A stretch of DNA of 64,000 nucleotides from Opitutaceae bacterium (GTDB lineage Bacteria; Verrucomicrobiota; Verrucomicrobiia; Opitutales; Opitutaceae): assembly GCA_005792355.1 (NCBI GenBank), contig SXSC01000256.1:1-64000 (forward strand), written 5' to 3'. Made by a program: the position numbers and the translations under genes. The notes beneath the pieces are model-generated. The model was not told the origin of the DNA. It was given only the letters and a program-made list of their open reading frames with translations, and made no database searches. Below are positions 1 to 8,069 of the stretch, in pieces. How positions within the stretch are numbered: the first letter of the stretch is position 1; the number at the start of each line of letters is the position of its first letter.

Positions 1-1
1 C

Positions 2-190
2 GAAAAGGGAAACATCGTCTCCGCCCACTACGCCAAGATCATCGGCGACATCAGCGTGGAGCCAACGGGATCCATGCGATTCTCCTACTATTTCAATCCC
101 GTGCCGAACGATCGCAATCTGGAGTTCGACCCCAAGAAAAATCTGTTTCCGGAGGATGCCCTCAAGGGCACCAATATTGGCGATCCGTAA
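2..190 (+). CDS. 3' end of a hypothetical protein
   Basis: An open frame runs from the window edge to TAA at 188-190, giving 62 residues that end in DPKKNLFPEDALKGTNIGDP. The stretch RFSYYFNPVPNDRNLEFDP looks like a genuine protein sequence (balanced composition, aromatic-rich beta-like stretch), unlike the overlapping frames. I do not recognise a characterised family. The start lies outside the window, so length, signal peptide and function cannot be judged. Confidence 0.6.
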   Translation, partial: EKGNIVSAHYAKIIGDISVEPTGSMRFSYYFNPVPNDRNLEFDPKKNLFPEDALKGTNIGDP

Positions 191-445
191 CGCGCGTGGC
201 AATGATTGACCACGTTCCAACAGCGGATCCAGGCCGAAGCGGTCGCGGATTCACTCCACCCACGCGGCACCGCTCGAAGCTTTGAAACAATTCATGAACT
301 CATCTCTCATCCGACTTTCTCAGTTCGCAATCTTACTGTCCTGGTTCGGCACGGCTGATTTTTGGTTCTTCCGGAAAGTTTCGTCATTTCCTCGGGATCG
401 AAACGGGTGACGGAACCAAACCGGCTGTGGAAGGGGCGGGTTTGG

Positions 446-802
446 CTAGAGGCGTTTGCGCCTGCCAGATATCTGGTAACGCAAGGGAGACGTCTTGATT
501 TTTTTATCCTTCTCCGCAGCGAGTTGCGTAATCAAGACATCTGGTAACGCAGAAGTCTGCTTGCGCCCCCGCTTCCAGTATCCCGGGTGCGCCGCGCGCC
601 ACGCGCGCACCTTCGTCACCCTTACCGACCCGCAATAGCAGTCTCGATTCTCGGGCCGACTCTCCCATTTGCGCTGGCTCGTCGCCTTGCTCTCCTGGCG
701 GCACGCCGGCTGGCCGCAGTACCGCTGATGATGACGGTTGCGCGGATCCGGCAGGAAGAAGTCTTTGCAATTACGACAGCTACGTTGCCCGGCGGGATGC
801 AT
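446..802 (-). CDS. Truncated zinc-ribbon (CxxC) accessory ORF
   Basis: The protein (118 aa from this ATG) opens with RSCRNCKDFFLPDPRNRHHQ and continues with RYCGQPACRQ, so four cysteines in two CxxC/CxxxxC pairs form a likely zinc ribbon. The motif AWRAAHPGYWKR follows. This pattern matches small proteins I recall from Planctomycetes and Verrucomicrobia that tend to sit beside recombinases or transposases. After the ribbon, two degraded copies of an ALQDVLI-type repeat (SALPDVLITQ, SPLRYQIS) lead into an unrelated tail, which suggests loss of the C-terminus. No transposase is left nearby. An ATG 12 codons upstream is possible, but this Met directly precedes the conserved part. Confidence 0.45.
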   Translation of the reverse strand: MHPAGQRSCRNCKDFFLPDPRNRHHQRYCGQPACRQESKATSQRKWESRPENRDCYCGSVRVTKVRAWRAAHPGYWKRGRKQTSALPDVLITQLAAEKDKKIKTSPLRYQISGRRKRL

Positions 803-1422
803 GCCGCGCACCCTTCCCGCTGCCGCCGACCACGACAAACCCGCTGTGGATTATCCAACTCGATTCACGAGGGAAGAAAATCAACCCGGCCGAAGAAGAG
901 CTTTCTTTTCGGGAAGGGAGAAGGAGATCGACCCGAAGAAGATCTCGGTTTTCAAACGGCCCGCTCTTGGTGGGTATCATCTCGCCGCTCGCGCTATACC
1001 CAAATTATGGGGCAAGACGTGTGTGCAATCTGCGCCGAAATGGCGCGTTTCCATACCCACCCTTTTGGAGACAGTGCCGCGCCGAGCGTCCGGTAGAGGT
1101 AGGGGTTTGTCCCGGTATGAGCCCCCGTTTTTGGAACGGCGAATCCCGCGTGCTTTCGGCCCGCCGGCAAAGTCGAGCGGAGCAGACGACGTGGAAAACC
1201 GGCCTGGCCCAACCGCGCAATTAGAGCGCGGAGGAAACTGGAGCCGATTCCACCAATCACCGATGATGGATGGACTCCTCAGTGGCAGCCGCCTTTCAGA
1301 ACAAGATAGAGGGGCGCCATGAGATCGGGAAAAGTGTGACGAGGATCCCAGGCGGAAGAAATGCTTCCGAACTTGACCCCATAAACAAAGGGGCGCGCAC
1401 GCTGGCCGGCCTCGTTTGTGGC
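803..1422. other. Apparently non-coding stretch
   Basis: I see no convincing gene here. Open frames on both strands have arginine-rich, low-information translations typical of shadow frames in GC-rich DNA. It may be decayed DNA linked to the worn zinc-ribbon ORF next to it. The 255 bases at 191-445, on the other side of that ORF, are likewise featureless. Confidence 0.4.
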
Positions 1423-1584
1423 CTATTTGGTCACCTGATCCTGCGCCTTGGCGGCGCCCAGCGTCCGGGTCAGCACGCGAATCTCGCGGCCGGCTTTCCA
1501 GCCCACGTAGAAGACGAGAAACCCATACCACGCGATCGAGGCGAAGATCAGTCCGGCCCAAAAATATCCGAGGAGGGAGTTCAT
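1423..1584 (-). CDS. Small single-TM protein coupled to a sodium symporter
   Basis: This 53-aa ORF starts at an ATG (1584-1582) that overlaps the symporter stop as ATGA and ends at TAG. It begins MNSLLGYFWAGLIFASIAWY, one hydrophobic helix, followed by a basic, probably cytoplasmic tail (GWKAGREIRVLTRTLG). The 4-bp overlap implies translational coupling to the upstream SSS transporter. Size, topology and position resemble small symporter accessory proteins known for some SSS carriers, but I cannot assign it to a named family. Likely role: stabilising or modulating the symporter (inference). Confidence 0.65.
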   Translation of the reverse strand: MNSLLGYFWAGLIFASIAWYGFLVFYVGWKAGREIRVLTRTLGAAKAQDQVTK

Positions 1585-3095
1585 GCGGTGGAAGCAGGCG
1601 GGTGGGCCGGGGCGGCGGAGGCGGGTGGGGCGGTGACGAGCGAGCCGACGATCATGCCGGCGGCGGCGAGGGCGAACGACGAGGCGCCGGCGATTTCGGG
1701 GGCGATGGCGAATTTTTTCCCGAGCAGCAGGAAGGTGATCGGGCCGATCGCGCCGAGGACGAGGGCCGCGGCGGCACCGGTGGCGTTGGCCCGGGGCCAG
1801 TAGAGCCCGGCGACGAGCAGCGTGAAAACGCTCGCGAGGTAGATGTTGCCGGTGACGGCGAGATAATCCCACGCGTTGCCGGGCAGCTCATACCAGAGCC
1901 CGTAGAACAGCAGGAAGACGCCGATCGCGATCACAAGCGCGCGGGTGAGCAGGAGCTGGTTTTTCGGGGTGAGCGGCCGGCGCAGGCAGGGCGTGACGAG
2001 GTCGTTGTAGATCACCGTCGCCCAGGTGAGCATGTAGCCGCTGTCGGTGGACATCTCGGCGGCAAGCATCGCGGCGACGACCAGGCCGATGACGCCGGCC
2101 GGCAGCACGATGCTGAGATAATGTGGCATGGCGGTGAGCGTCGTGAGGTCCTTCGGCAGGCCGCCGTGTTGGGCGAACCACACGCACGCCGCGGCGCCCC
2201 ACAGGCCCGGCAGCAGGAATCGCCCGACAAAGTAGAACGACGTCTGGCGATACATGCGTTTCGCGGTGTCGGCGTCCTTGGCTGCGAGGACGCGGCTGAT
2301 CTGCGTCTGCCAGGTGGTCGCGGCGGCGATCTGAAACACCACCTGCCAGAGCAGATAACCCCAGCCGAAGCTCGAAGGGTGAAACGGGTTGAACGGATGC
2401 GGCGTGGGGGTGGCCCCCGCGAGCGCGGCGTTCGCCTCCCACGTCCGGCTCATGGTGTCGACCAGGTTGCCCCAGCCGATGTGCAGGATGACGAGCGCGG
2501 AAGTCACCACGAGGCCGATCCCCATGACAAGGAACTGGAGGTAGTCGGTGATGAGCACCGACAGCATGCCGCCGAGCGCGGTGTAGAGCAGCACGAGCCC
2601 GAGCAACGCGGTCATCACCCACTCGAGCCAGCCCGGCGGCAGGCCGGTGGCGTAAACGAGAAACTCCCCGCCGAGCCGCAGGAAGATGCCCATGTTCAGC
2701 AGGCCGCCGAGCACGACAAAAAGTCCCGCGAGCCAGCGCACCCGGGTGCTGAAACGTTTTTCGAACAACTCCGGAATCGTCATGACGCCGGCGGTGCGGA
2801 GGGGACCGATGACAAAGCCCGTGCGGCCCACCGACCAAATCACGGCGCACATGATCACGCCGATCATCGCGCCGGCGAAGCCCTTCTCGTACCCGAGCTG
2901 CGCGGTGTACATGATCGTCACGAGGCCGAGTTCCGTCGCGGCGAGCGAGGCGATGCCGAGGTTGACGTCCATCTCGCGGCCGGCGACGGCAAAGTCCTGC
3001 ACGCCGCGCACGTAGCGTCGCATCCACAAACCCGCGGCCATGCAGCCGACGAGGTAGACGGTGATGATGATCCAGTCGACGGGGGTGAGCGTCAT
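1581..3095 (-). CDS. Sodium:solute symporter (SSS family)
   Basis: A 504-aa polytopic inner-membrane protein starting MTLTPVDWIIITVYLVGCMA. It has about 13 hydrophobic segments, as expected for the SSS fold, and typical loops such as the early AGREMDVNLGIAS segment, TALGGMLSVLITDYLQF and AAEMSTDSGYMLTWATVIYNDL. The frame stays open far upstream, but the first ATG in front of the hydrophobic helix is the sensible start because the extra N-terminus is proline/arginine-rich shadow sequence. Substrate unknown; such carriers move sugars, sialic acids, amino acids or carboxylates with Na+. It is coupled by a 4-bp overlap to a downstream 53-aa membrane protein. Confidence 0.88.
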   Translation of the reverse strand: MTLTPVDWIIITVYLVGCMAAGLWMRRYVRGVQDFAVAGREMDVNLGIASLAATELGLVTIMYTAQLGYEKGFAGAMIGVIMCAVIWSVGRTGFVIGPLRTAGVMTIPELFEKRFSTRVRWLAGLFVVLGGLLNMGIFLRLGGEFLVYATGLPPGWLEWVMTALLGLVLLYTALGGMLSVLITDYLQFLVMGIGLVVTSALVILHIGWGNLVDTMSRTWEANAALAGATPTPHPFNPFHPSSFGWGYLLWQVVFQIAAATTWQTQISRVLAAKDADTAKRMYRQTSFYFVGRFLLPGLWGAAACVWFAQHGGLPKDLTTLTAMPHYLSIVLPAGVIGLVVAAMLAAEMSTDSGYMLTWATVIYNDLVTPCLRRPLTPKNQLLLTRALVIAIGVFLLFYGLWYELPGNAWDYLAVTGNIYLASVFTLLVAGLYWPRANATGAAAALVLGAIGPITFLLLGKKFAIAPEIAGASSFALAAAGMIVGSLVTAPPASAAPAHPPASTA

Positions 3096-3313
3096 GGCGA
3101 GGCGGTCGGAGGCGAGGCGGGGTCGGCGCACCTTGACCACTCGCGCGCCGCGGGGGAAGCGGAAAGATGGGGGTGCCGGGTTTGGGGTGCATCTCCGACC
3201 TGACCTTTCTGGAAAAACAACTGAAGCGGATGAACGAGCGCGTGGCGGCGCCGGCGGCCGTGGCGGCGAAAGCGGAAACGCATCAGCGTCGGGCTGGGGA
3301 AAATGTCTCCGAG

Positions 3314-3386
3314 GGTAGGGCCCGACCTCCGGGCGGGCTGGCAGACGTCCGCACGCACGCGGCCCGCCCGGAGGTCGGGCCCTACC
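3314..3386. repeat. Long hairpin repeat (REP-like)
   Basis: Two perfect 25-nt inverted arms (3314-3338 and 3362-3386) flank a 23-nt loop. The arms contain GGGCCCGACCTCCGGGCGG and its complement. A nearly identical core (one mismatch in 22 nt) recurs at 15166-15187 inside the BMC operon, so this is a dispersed family. It lies in the 319-base gap between the symporter and HAD genes, where nothing else was seen. Confidence 0.75.
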
Positions 3387-3414
3387 GGCGCGGGTGAACC
3401 AAAGACCACCCCCA

Positions 3415-4059
3415 TTACCGCGCCAGCGCGGCCTGCACGGCGAACAAGTCGGGATACACGCCCTCCGCTCCGGCGCCGCGGAGTTGGTCCGCATCGTGGG
3501 TGCCGGTCGTGACGCCCCAGCAGGCGAAGCCCCCGTTGTGCGCGGCCTGCACGTCGAACGGCGAATCGCCGATGAGCAGCGTGGTCTCGGAGCCCGCGCC
3601 CAGCTGGGCGAGCACGTGGGTGGCAAACTCGGGTTGCGGCTTCAGCCAAGGTGTGTCCTTGGCCCCGAAAATACCGCGCAAGAACGGGGTGACACCGAGA
3701 TGCGCGCAGACCTTGCGCGAGTGGTCGCCGCGTTTGTTGGTGAAGGCGGCGAGTGTTACGCCGCCGTCGTGCTGAGCGCGCAACAGTGCCATCGCGCCCG
3801 GCAGGAGTTTCACGTCCTCCAGGAGAATCGAGTCGGTGTGGGCGATGTGCCGGCGGACGCCCTCGGCGATGAGTTCCTCGGGGAGGAAGTGGCGCATCGC
3901 GTTTTCCAGCCCGCCACCGACGGCGCGCCGCACCTGCTCGATTGTCGGAGCGGGCCGGCCGAAGTGCGGCAGCACTTGGCAGTAGCTGCGGTGAATGGTG
4001 GTGAAGGCGTCGACGAGCGTGCCGTCCAAGTCGAGGAGGAGCGTGGCGAAGCGGGACAT
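3415..4059 (-). CDS. HAD-superfamily hydrolase (phosphoglycolate-phosphatase-like)
   Basis: A 214-aa cytoplasmic protein. HAD motif I is FATLLLDLDGTLVDAF near residues 4-19 with the nucleophile Asp10. The motif II region is AAFTNKRGD, the motif III lysine is in WLKPQPE, and motif IV is LLIGDSPFDVQAA. The helical cap lies between motifs I and II. Length and layout fit Gph/PGP-type phosphatases that dephosphorylate small phosphate esters such as 2-phosphoglycolate; the substrate is not decided by sequence. An alternative start 11 codons upstream (MARRQINF) exists, but homologues normally start just before the DLDGT strand. It is divergent from the mlaE-like gene, with 54 bp between. Confidence 0.82.
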   Translation of the reverse strand: MSRFATLLLDLDGTLVDAFTTIHRSYCQVLPHFGRPAPTIEQVRRAVGGGLENAMRHFLPEELIAEGVRRHIAHTDSILLEDVKLLPGAMALLRAQHDGGVTLAAFTNKRGDHSRKVCAHLGVTPFLRGIFGAKDTPWLKPQPEFATHVLAQLGAGSETTLLIGDSPFDVQAAHNGGFACWGVTTGTHDADQLRGAGAEGVYPDLFAVQAALAR

Positions 4060-4113
4060 GAAGGTGGTAAAATTGATTTGGCGGCGGGCCATGTCACGGG
4101 TGAAGTGGAGGCG

Positions 4114-5241
4114 ATGCCGGTCCGTCCCGAAACCTTGAAACCCACCGCCCGGGCCGATCTGGCGGACGGGGTGCTCGAGGTGTTGCTCGGCGGCACCTGG
4201 CAGATCACCGAACCGCGACTGTCGTGGACCGCGCTGTTGGCGGGAGGCACCCCGACGCGGGTGCGCCTGCGGACGGAAGGCCTGGGGCGGTGGGACAGCT
4301 CGCTGCTGTTGTTTGTGTTCGAGGCGCAGCATTGGTGCCGGGAGCACGGGGCGTATTGTGACGTCGAGGGGTTGCCGGCGAAGCTGCGGGAGCTGTTGGA
4401 GCAACTGGCGATGTCGCACGAGAGCAGCGTGCCGTTCGACCGTTCGGAGAGTTTTCTCACGAGTGTCGGGCTCGCCACGCAGGATGTGACGGTGAAGACG
4501 CGTGAGATTCTCGATTTTGTGGGCGAGTGTGTGCTCAGCACGGTGCGGCTCGTGCGGAGTCCGCAGAAATTTCGGTGGAGCGACTGTTTGGGCGAAATGC
4601 AGCAATGCGGGGCGATGGCCCTGCCGATTGTCAGCCTGGTCAGTTTCTTGGTGGGGGTGACGCTGGCTTACACCGGTGCGATTGTGCTGCGGCAGTTTGG
4701 CGGCGACATCTGGATTGCCGACATGATCGGGCTGGCGATGGTGCGCGAGATGGGGGCGGTGATGACGGCAGTGGTGCTGGCGGGCCGGACGGGGGCGGCC
4801 TTTGCGGCCACGCTCGGCAACATGAAGGCCAACGAGGAGATCGACGCGCTGGAGACGCTGGGCATTCCGCCGGTGCAATTCCTCGTGCTGCCGCGGCTGC
4901 TCGCGCTGGGTGTGATGATGCCGGTGCTCACCCTCTACGCGAATGCCATGGGTATCCTCGGCGGGATGGTGGTGGCGTTCGGGTTGCTGTCGATTCCGCC
5001 GACGGCGTACTGGGTGGAGATGCTCTCGATCGTCGATCTTTCAGACATCGCGTCTGGCGTGATCAAGGCCGGGGCCTTCGGGCTGATTGTGGGTTTGTCG
5101 GGCTGCCTGCGGGGGCTGCAGGCGGAGCGCAGCGCCGCGGGCGTGGGCCGGGCGGCGACCTCGGCGGTGGTGACAGCGCTGATCATGCTGGTGGTCGCGG
5201 ATGCGTTGTTTGCGGTGGCGTTCAATGCCCTGGGAATTTGA
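4114..5241 (+). CDS. MlaE-type ABC lipid transport permease
   Basis: A 375-aa protein with an N-terminal region of about 115 residues that looks like a STAS-like domain, then an MlaE permease domain with about five to six hydrophobic helices (MALPIVSLVSFLVGVTLAYT, VREMGAVMTAVVLAGRTGAA, LPRLLALGVMMPVLTLYANA). The signature segment MKANEEIDALETLGI, the coupling helix of the family, is present. It is the inner-membrane channel of an Mla/Mce lipid transporter moving phospholipids between the inner and outer membrane. It heads an operon with the ATPase 6 bp downstream, then an MCE protein and a lipoprotein. A GGAG lies only 3 nt before this ATG; a GTG at 4105 is an alternative start. Confidence 0.88.
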   Translation: MPVRPETLKPTARADLADGVLEVLLGGTWQITEPRLSWTALLAGGTPTRVRLRTEGLGRWDSSLLLFVFEAQHWCREHGAYCDVEGLPAKLRELLEQLAMSHESSVPFDRSESFLTSVGLATQDVTVKTREILDFVGECVLSTVRLVRSPQKFRWSDCLGEMQQCGAMALPIVSLVSFLVGVTLAYTGAIVLRQFGGDIWIADMIGLAMVREMGAVMTAVVLAGRTGAAFAATLGNMKANEEIDALETLGIPPVQFLVLPRLLALGVMMPVLTLYANAMGILGGMVVAFGLLSIPPTAYWVEMLSIVDLSDIASGVIKAGAFGLIVGLSGCLRGLQAERSAAGVGRAATSAVVTALIMLVVADALFAVAFNALGI

Positions 5242-5247
5242 GCAACG

Positions 5248-6024
5248 ATGAGCCTGCCGGACAACCTCGCCGACGACAACGGGCCCGCGATCGAGGTGAC
5301 CGGGCTGGAGTGCGGCTACGAGGGAAAGGCGGTGCTCAAGGACGTGACGTTTGCCGTCGCGCGGGGGGAAATCTTCTTCGTCATTGGCGGCTCGGGCTGT
5401 GGCAAGAGCACGCTGTTGCGGCACCTCGTGGGCCTGCACGCGCCGGCCAAAGGTACGGTGAAATTCCTCGGCTGTTCCTTCACGAACGCCGACACGGCGG
5501 GCCGGCGGGCGATGTTGAAGACGTTTGGACTGCTTTATCAGGGCGGGGCGCTGTGGTCGTCACTCACGTTGCGGGAAAACGTGGCGCTGCCGTTGGAGGA
5601 ATACACCACGCTCACGCCGCGCGAGATCCAGGAGATTTCCGCCTTGAAGCTCGCGCAGGTGGGCCTGCGCGGTTTTGAGGATTATTATCCGGCGGAAATC
5701 AGCGGCGGGATGAAGAAGCGCGCCGGGCTGGCGCGGGCGCTCGCGCTCGATCCGGCCATCGTGTTTTTCGACGAACCCTCCGCCGGCCTGGATCCGATCA
5801 CGTCGCGAAAACTGGACGAACTGGTGAAACACATCCGCGACACCTTCGGCACGACGATTGTGGTGGTGTCGCACGAACTCGCGTCGATTTTCGACCTCGC
5901 CGATCGCGTCATCATGCTCGACCGGGCGCAGCAGGGCATCATCGCGGAAGGGCGGCCGCGGGTGCTGCTGGAGGAGAGCGGCGACCCGCGGGTGCGCGAA
6001 TTTCTCAGCCGCGGGGAAAAATGA
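5248..6024 (+). CDS. MlaF-type ABC transporter ATPase
   Basis: A 258-aa ATPase. Walker A is GGSGCGKST (residues 47-55), the Q-loop is LLYQGGALWSSLT, the ABC signature is ISGGMKKRAGLARALA, Walker B is AIVFFDEPSAGLDP and the H-loop histidine is in VVSHEL. The GGALWSSLT Q-loop context and GGMKKR signature are typical of the MlaF/Ttg2A lipid-transport group rather than sugar importers. It supplies ATP-driven power to the upstream permease; the two genes are 6 bp apart and almost certainly co-translated. Confidence 0.93.
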   Translation: MSLPDNLADDNGPAIEVTGLECGYEGKAVLKDVTFAVARGEIFFVIGGSGCGKSTLLRHLVGLHAPAKGTVKFLGCSFTNADTAGRRAMLKTFGLLYQGGALWSSLTLRENVALPLEEYTTLTPREIQEISALKLAQVGLRGFEDYYPAEISGGMKKRAGLARALALDPAIVFFDEPSAGLDPITSRKLDELVKHIRDTFGTTIVVVSHELASIFDLADRVIMLDRAQQGIIAEGRPRVLLEESGDPRVREFLSRGEK

Positions 6025-6107
6025 GGCGGGACCCCGGATGAACCCCCGACGCTCCGCCCCATGAAGACGCTCGCCATCGAACTTGTCATCCCGGATATCT
6101 TCCCGCC

Positions 6108-7109
6108 GTGAAAACCAAGGTCAGTCCAGCCGTCATCGGGGCGTTTGTGATCGGAGGCTTTGCGCTGCTGTTTGTGGCGCTGATGGCCTTTGGCGGAGTC
6201 AGTTTTTTTTCCAAACCGCCCCGGTTCGTGGTGCTGTTCAACGAGTCAATCCAAGGCCTTAACCTGAGTTCACCGGTGAAGCTGCGGGGCGTCTGGGTGG
6301 GCAAGGTGGTGGACCTCAACATCCGCTACGATGAGCGGAGCAACCGCTCGGTGGTCGCGGTGGTGTGCGAGTTCAGCAAGGACGCGATGACCGATGCGAC
6401 CGGCACGGGCATCAATGTGGCCGGCCGCGAGGAATTGCAGGCGATGGTGGACCGGGGTCTGCGCGCGCAACTCGGAGTGCTCGGGCTGGCGACCGGCCTG
6501 CTCTACGTGGAGCTCGACATCGTGAACCCGGAGGAGTTTCCGGCGGACAAGAATGCGGCCGATCCGCGCTACGTGATTGTGCCGGCGCTGCCGTCGGCCA
6601 TCTCGGCGTTTCAGGCGAGCGCGTCGGAAATTCTCTCAAAGATCAGGAAGATCGATTTCGCCGGACTCTCGGAGGAGATAAAATCGCTGGTGGCGCAGAC
6701 GCGCAAGCAAGTCGCGGGGATCGATGTGCGCGGCGTGGTGGACCAATGGAAAAAGACCGGGATGGCGGTGGAGTCGCTGGCGAACCGACCGGAAATCAAG
6801 CAGACCTTTGAGAATCTCAATGCGACGATGGCGGATCTGCGCGCGGCGATTGCCCGCCTTGATGCCCACGTGGATCCGGCGGGGAAGGATCTCGCGGCCA
6901 CGTTGCTCGAAGCCCGCCGGGCGATGCAGGCGTTTGCCGACGCCGCCACGGCGGCGCGCGGCTTTGTGACTTCGAACGTGGGCGTGGGGGCCGACCTTGG
7001 GGTCACGCTGGGGCGCCTGAACGAGGCGGCGGAGGCCGTGGCCCGGCTGGCGGAGTATCTGGAGCGCAATCCGAATGCGCTCCTCACCGGCAAGAAGCGC
7101 CCCGAGTGA
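6108..7109 (+). CDS. MlaD/MCE-domain lipid-binding protein
   Basis: A 333-aa protein with GTG start. An N-terminal membrane anchor (IGAFVIGGFALLFVALMAFG) is followed by one MCE domain (VLFNESIQGLNLSSPVKLRG onward to YVELDIV, about residues 38-145). An alpha-helical tail of about 150 residues probably forms a coiled-coil needle. The length is closer to MlaD with an extended tail than to multi-MCE PqiB. It would sit in the inner membrane facing the periplasm and pass lipids to or from the MlaE-type channel. It ends overlapping a possible GTG start of the next gene (GTGA), though the better start for that gene is 27 bp further on. Confidence 0.88.
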   Translation: MKTKVSPAVIGAFVIGGFALLFVALMAFGGVSFFSKPPRFVVLFNESIQGLNLSSPVKLRGVWVGKVVDLNIRYDERSNRSVVAVVCEFSKDAMTDATGTGINVAGREELQAMVDRGLRAQLGVLGLATGLLYVELDIVNPEEFPADKNAADPRYVIVPALPSAISAFQASASEILSKIRKIDFAGLSEEIKSLVAQTRKQVAGIDVRGVVDQWKKTGMAVESLANRPEIKQTFENLNATMADLRAAIARLDAHVDPAGKDLAATLLEARRAMQAFADAATAARGFVTSNVGVGADLGVTLGRLNEAAEAVARLAEYLERNPNALLTGKKRPE

Positions 7110-7135
7110 TCTTGGCGAAACAGGGAGAACTCTCG

Positions 7136-7747
7136 ATGAAAACACGTGTGGCAAATTTTCTTGGGCCGCTGGTCCTGGGTTGCTGGCTGGCGGCGGCCGC
7201 CGGCTGTTCGTTGCTGCCGGTGGCGAAACCGGATCCCACCCGCTTCTATGTTCTGACCACGCGCGCGACCGCGGCGGCCGCTCCGGCGGGTGCCCCGGCG
7301 GTGCAGTTGCGTCCGGTCGAGGTGGCGGGCTACCTGCGCAGCCGCCCGTTGATTGTGCGTCGCGGCGGCAACGAGCTCGAGTTCCGCGAATACGCCCGGT
7401 GGGGCGAGCCGTTGGAGCAAGGCATCGGGCGGGTGTTGCGCGAAGAGTTGCGGGCGCGGGGCGTGGTCGTGCCGAGTGGCCCGGGGCGGGACAGCCCGGC
7501 CTTTGATTACCACCTCACGGTGCGCGTGCTCGCGTGTGAAGGCACGGTGGCGGGTGCGGTGGATTTTCGGGCGGTCTGGGAATTGACCAGGGCCGGGGAA
7601 AAGCCGGTGGCGGCAGGCGGCGGCGAATTTCGCGCGGAGGCCCTGCGCTGGGATGGGAAGTCGGAAGCTTCGCTCGCCGCTCAGCTGAGTGAGGCGGTGG
7701 CGGGACTCGCGGCGGAAATCGCGGTGGCCGTGGCGAGAAAAGGCTGA
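7136..7747 (+). CDS. ABC-type transport auxiliary lipoprotein (PqiC/DUF330-like)
   Basis: A 203-aa protein starting MKTRVANFLGPLVLGCWLAA and leading to a lipobox AAAGC, so it is a predicted lipoprotein. A GGGAGA Shine-Dalgarno 7 nt upstream supports this ATG over the GTG at 7106. The mature part begins DPTRFYVLT and has the typical block RPVEVAGYLRSRPLIVRR with EPLEQGIGRVLREEL, the pattern of PqiC-type periplasmic lipoproteins that accompany MCE transporters. It likely docks the MCE conduit at the outer membrane. Last gene of the lipid transport operon. Confidence 0.85.
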   Translation: MKTRVANFLGPLVLGCWLAAAAGCSLLPVAKPDPTRFYVLTTRATAAAAPAGAPAVQLRPVEVAGYLRSRPLIVRRGGNELEFREYARWGEPLEQGIGRVLREELRARGVVVPSGPGRDSPAFDYHLTVRVLACEGTVAGAVDFRAVWELTRAGEKPVAAGGGEFRAEALRWDGKSEASLAAQLSEAVAGLAAEIAVAVARKG

Positions 7748-7903
7748 AGGGCGGAGAGTTTTGATCACCTCGCAATTTTCATCGCGTCGGAGCGCGAAGA
7801 TCCCACAGACGCGCCAAAACCGCAGGGAAAAACTCCGCGCGTTTTTCGTCCCCTCCACGTTCCCGCGGGCTGGCTCCCGCTCAGGCGTAACGATTCAGTC
7901 CGA

Positions 7904-7980
7904 GGTGGAGCCCGTTGTCCCCAACGGGCTGATTGGAGAGCGTACGGCTCAAAACCCGATGAGGACATCGGGTTCCACCA
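7904..7980. repeat. Pair of short hairpins in the intergenic region
   Basis: Two perfect 9-bp stems with 4-nt loops lie 35 nt apart: AGCCCGTTG/CAACGGGCT (7909-7917/7922-7930) and AACCCGATG/CATCGGGTT (7953-7961/7966-7974). The outer flanks GGTGGAG and TTCCACC are also roughly complementary. They separate the convergent lipid-transport operon and DUF1080 gene, so they may act as a bidirectional terminator or be a mobile palindromic repeat. Nothing else was seen in the 322-base gap. Confidence 0.55.
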
Positions 7981-8069
7981 TTCAGTGGTTTCGTTTTCAT
8001 AGGAAAAACGCCCCTCGATTGAATGGAGACGGCTCAGGCGAGGCGATGGGCGATTCGATCAGACCAGGT

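Noticed and set aside
977-1561. 194-codon minus-strand ORF in the left non-coding stretch
   Set aside because: No motif, arginine/serine-rich, several competing frames of equal quality.
1416-3203. Long plus-strand open frame (595 codons) opposite the symporter
   Set aside because: Arg/Gly/Asp/His-rich low-information translation, antisense to a clear SSS transporter; a GC-bias shadow.
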